Positions 60,377 to 64,000 of a DNA stretch of 64,000 nt are shown piece by piece. The notes beneath the pieces were generated by a model. It was not told the origin of the DNA and did no database searches. It saw nothing but the letters and a program-made list of their open reading frames with translations. The position numbers and the translations under genes are program-made. Origin of the DNA: Salminus brasiliensis (lineage: Eukaryota > Chordata > Actinopteri > Characiformes > Bryconidae). The first letter of the stretch is position 1. Every line of letters starts with the position of its first letter. Where the stretch lies: contig NC_132880.1 of assembly GCF_030463535.1 (NCBI RefSeq), forward strand, positions 35,419,842 through 35,483,841. The letters are read 5' to 3'.

Positions 60377-62789
60377 ATGAAAGGATTTACTGATGAACCA
60401 AACTACATTGTTGAGCTGCTTGACGGAGGAACAACCCTTGAAGATGTCATTGACAACCACATTTATGAACAAGCTCTGGTGAGTGCAGCCATGTATTATT
60501 CTGTTTTAATAAAAGCCTGGCATACACGCACCGCTGAGTCAAGTGGAACTATGAAAGACTGCTCAGTTTGAATAGATGGAGCAGGGTGCAGGTCATATTT
60601 TTCCATTAATTGATATTGGTGGTAGATCACTCTCTGTCCTCTGTCTTGTCCTCAGGCTGAAAAGAATGCATTTGTTGTGGCCAACCTTGGGGCCTTGATG
60701 CAGCAGCATGTTCTTTGGCAGAGCACGCTGCCCATGGTCCGACCCTTTTACCCAGTCAAATGTAACAGCAGCCCTGCAGTCATTGAGGTTCTGGCGGCTC
60801 TGGGAGTTGGTTTTGTCTGTGCAAATAAGGTGATGCATTGCTTATTTGCATGATCTGAGAAGTAGCAATTTAAATTATTTTATTTTGTACTTTGAAAAAC
60901 ATGGTGTTTCTTTTTCTGATGATTTTTGTTCCCACCAAACATTTTCAGGCTGAAATCTCCCTTGTACTTAACCATGACGTCCCCCCAGAGAACATTATCC
61001 TGGCTGGTGTTTGCAAGCAGCTCTCCCACATCAAACATGCTGCCAAGAATGGCATCAACTACCTGGTGTGTGACAATGAAGCAGAGCTTTGCAAAATTGC
61101 CCGGGCTCATCCAAATGCCAGGTCAGTTTCTGGTTAACTGTAAACAAGCTTTATATTTTTATCCTTATTTTTTATTACAATCAACTTTTAAACTCTATCT
61201 CTCCTTCCAGGCTGCTCCTGCAGCTGTCCACTGATGCTCAAGCAGAAGAGGCCAGCATGGCATTTGGGTGCTCCCTAAAGAGCTGTAGGCACCTTATGGA
61301 AACTGCTAAGGAGCTGGGTGTGGATGTGGTTGGAGTTATGTAAGTTGTTTTTTTTAGTGACCATGACCTCTGTGATGAGCATTGTGACTTCCCAGAGCAT
61401 CACTTAAACTGCCTTGTCTTTGTAATCTTACAGGTTTCAGGTACCAACATCATGCAAAGACCCCCAGGTTTATGCCCATGCGCTGTCCGATGCCCGCTGT
61501 GTATTTGATATGGGGGTGAGTGGATATGTAGTATCAAAAGAATCATGATTTAAAACATTTACTTTTAAATTGACTAATTTATTCCCAATTGTTCTTCCAC
61601 AGGAGGAGCTTGGGTTTAACATTGAAATTCTGGATATTGGCGGTGGATTCAGTGGCTCTGAGTTTCAGTTGAAACAGGTACCCCAAACTTTGAGATCCTT
61701 ACATATCATCCGTTGCTTGTTTTATTTTATTTTTTATTTTGAATAGAAAATTTACTATTCTGCTTCTTCCCATTTTAGTAATAAAATGGTTTCTTTTTCT
61801 CATGATCAGATCCATGCTGCTATTAGACCTCTGCTGGAGGCCTATTTCCCTGTTATGTCTGGAGTGCGCGTCATTGCTGAGCCAGGAACTTTTTACGTGT
61901 CTTCCTCTTTCACCCTGGCGGTAAATGTCATTGGAAAGAAAGTGGCAGTGAGCAATCTTCATGTTGAATCTAAAGGTGAGTGCAGTCTCTCTCACTACAC
62001 ACTGCACACACCTGTGGTACTACATAACATAGGACATGGTCTTAGGTCTTTTCTAACATGGGTCTTTTCTCGTTTTAAGTTCTTGTGTTTCTTTTGTGTC
62101 CACAGCAGAGTTGACTCCAAACGATGAGCCAGATTTTTTGTACTATTTAAATGATGGTGTCTATGGATCATTTGTGGGCAAGCTGTTAGGAAACACCATT
62201 CCATCCCCTACAGTACACAAGGTATAGAACCCACATGGGCAAAACTACTCACATGCCAGTTGCTTTTATTTTTGGGTCTGGTCACTTGAGTTCCATTGTT
62301 TTGTTTTTCAGATGTCACTTACAGCAGATGAGCCAGTGTTTCCCAGCAGCTTGTGGGGTCCCTCCTGTGACGCATTAGACCAGGTGGTGGAGCACTGCCT
62401 TCTCCCTGAGCTCACTGTGGGAGATTGGCTGATCTTCAATAATATGGGGGCCAGTGGTCAGGAGGAGTCCGCAGCCATCAATAACTCAGACAGGCCACCT
62501 GTGTATTACACCATTTCTACAGATGACTGGTAATTAGAAACAAATTGGATATTTATACACTTTATTTTGTTCCTGTTGGTGAATTTATCATTTTAAAAAT
62601 GCACATAAATGCATCATCAAATGAATGAAAATGTCTTGCTTTTGTCTGGGTATTAATTAAGCGTGAACCCTATATTCTCACATTCATAAATACATGTATT
62701 GTCTGTCTTTCAGGTTTGAGATGCAGGAGGCTGGAATCTCTCTTGACAACACCATGAAGAATTTCTCCTTAGTCCAGTATGGCTTGTAG
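60377..62789 (+). CDS. azin1: Antizyme inhibitor 1
   Basis: A catalytically dead ornithine decarboxylase homolog that binds antizyme more tightly than ODC does, freeing ODC and raising polyamine levels. Coding exons: 60377-60478, 60656-60829, 60949-61121, 61211-61339, 61434-61515, 61603-61677, 61810-61975, 62106-62221, 62312-62529, 62714-62789; 1311 nt, 436 residues, all in phase (human 448). Start [18 protein letters not shown]. Lys69 of FYPVKCN is kept, but ODC Asp88 is Val88 (GFVCANK), ODC Arg154 is Gln154 and ODC His197 is Gln195; the loop is [10 protein letters not shown], not GGGFPG. The WGPSCDALD segment and the C-terminal QYGL end without an ODC-type degradation tail. Position beside divergent atp6v1c1 supports azin1 rather than odc1 or azin2. 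Confidence 0.96.
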
Positions 62790-64000
62790 TTGGGGAAACA
62801 ATCTGATGCTGACCCCTACCCTGTGCGTTTCAAGTCAAGTCTCACGGCCTGCATAGTGAACATTCCAACAGCTATGGGTGGGGACAACAATGCTTAGCCA
62901 CTAGAAAAGGAACAAGAACAGTGGCATTGGGATCACAAAATAAATGTCCTTATCTAGGTTTCTCACAATTTACTGATTTGAAATGCTTATTTTCCTTGAC
63001 CACCAGAGAAATGAGTCCAGGAGCCCCATATTAAGTATCAACATATGCAACAAAATGGATGACTGTGGAGATGGAATCCAATCATTGGGTTTCTTAATCA
63101 AAAATCGTTTACATAAGTGTTCGATTAATTTAATTATATATTGATTACCTGCTGACAGTCTTGTAAATGAGTTGTCTGTTGCACCATTATGCACTTGTCT
63201 ATATTAAAATCAGATGTGATTTTAATGAGTTTAGAGTATAAAATCAGATGTGTTATGGCCCTTTATGTAGATTGACACCGTGGAAATTTTGATATTGATT
63301 TGTTATATCAAAGCTTCTCCATCTTTGTCGACCATGGGTTCATAGAGCTGTGGAGTACACCTTTGGTTGTGTCCTCAGTACATGGATTGTGGCAGTATTT
63401 CCCAGTATTGATGTGTATTTCATGCTGTCCTTTGGCTATGTGTACTGTGAATGACCGATTGACTTTTGTGACCTGAAAAAGGCTCTTAGAACACAAACAG
63501 TAGGGTCACACCTGTAGATTGTACAAATACCAAGGACGTAGGCCTGACTTTAAAGGAATCTCTTAGAACTGGGACTGGGGAAGGTGACTTCAAGCTAAAT
63601 GTGCAAGTGCCTGAGGCAGTGTGCTCAAACTACCAATAACAGTCACCATAAATGCTGCAAGATTCATGCTATTGATCTCTGACAGCTTCTCTCAGGCTTA
63701 ACCATAAATAGTTGTTCTAAAGATTTGATCATATCTTTCATTGGAAGTAACACTGATATACCTGAACGAATGGCTTTTGGGTCCACAACAAAGACTGAGA
63801 GATGATGGCATGGTGAAAAGAATCGAAAGCGTCTAGTCCAACACTGTCAGATGTTTATGTAGTATGAGCCCAGGCTGTGCTTGCACCATTTTCTCAGAAG
63901 AAAGAACACTTTGGGACCAGCAGCAGATGGAAGACCAACATACTCTGTTTTGGATGGAAGAGTGCCAGATGAGGGTTATTTTGTAATTTAGCAACAATGA
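62790..64000 (+). other. azin1: azin1 3' UTR and flank
   Basis: A canonical AATAAA at 62939-62944 would give a 3' UTR of about 170 nt. Further ATTAAA-type signals occur near 63203, so longer forms are possible. No other gene is recognised to the window end. Confidence 0.6.

Noticed and set aside
60377-62789. Ornithine decarboxylase (odc1) or azin2
   Set aside because: Loss of Asp88 and Arg154, GGGFSG loop, MKGF start, PPW uCC and the atp6v1c1 neighbour all indicate azin1.

Overview
This is a gene-sparse vertebrate nuclear segment. Split genes with consensus GT-AG introns, long introns, tRNA-derived SINEs, several Tc1/mariner-type elements and hAT-like miniature elements point to a teleost fish. 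The species cannot be fixed from the window; the repeat mix is reminiscent of ostariophysan fish. Four protein-coding genes are supported, and almost everything else is intron or repeat-rich spacer. No exon was assigned from the raw six-frame ORFs alone: each was rebuilt from splice sites, phase and family resemblance.

Layout. (1) About 2.7-30.4 kb, minus strand: the 5' part of spire1 (actin nucleator; exons 1-4, the KIND domain), running off the left edge. (2) 34.8-37.07 kb, minus: baalc, three coding exons. (3) 40.25-48.33 kb, minus, with leader and promoter to about 49.2 kb: atp6v1c1 (V-ATPase subunit C1), 12 coding exons giving 382 residues. (4) About 57.6-63 kb, plus: azin1 (antizyme inhibitor 1), 10 coding exons giving 436 residues, preceded by leader exons that encode the polyamine-sensing upstream conserved coding region (uCC) starting at a near-cognate ATT. 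atp6v1c1 and azin1 are divergently transcribed. baalc-atp6v1c1-azin1 is the conserved block known from human 8q22.3; spire1 lies where FZD6 would follow in human.

The genes have separate cellular roles: actin nucleation on vesicles, lipid-anchored signalling scaffold, proton pumping and polyamine homeostasis. They share a neighbourhood, not a pathway.

The accessory DNA is where the unusual structure lies. A roughly 290-bp inverted repeat brackets the first coding exon of atp6v1c1 and includes its putative promoter. A roughly 3.7-kb inverted, foldback-like structure at 52.5-56.25 kb carries a 31-bp minisatellite in its arms. A tandem array in an atp6v1c1 intron appears to be amplified from the inside of a miniature transposon found elsewhere in the window. 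Tc1-type remnants, two SINE families and hAT-like miniature elements fill introns and spacers.
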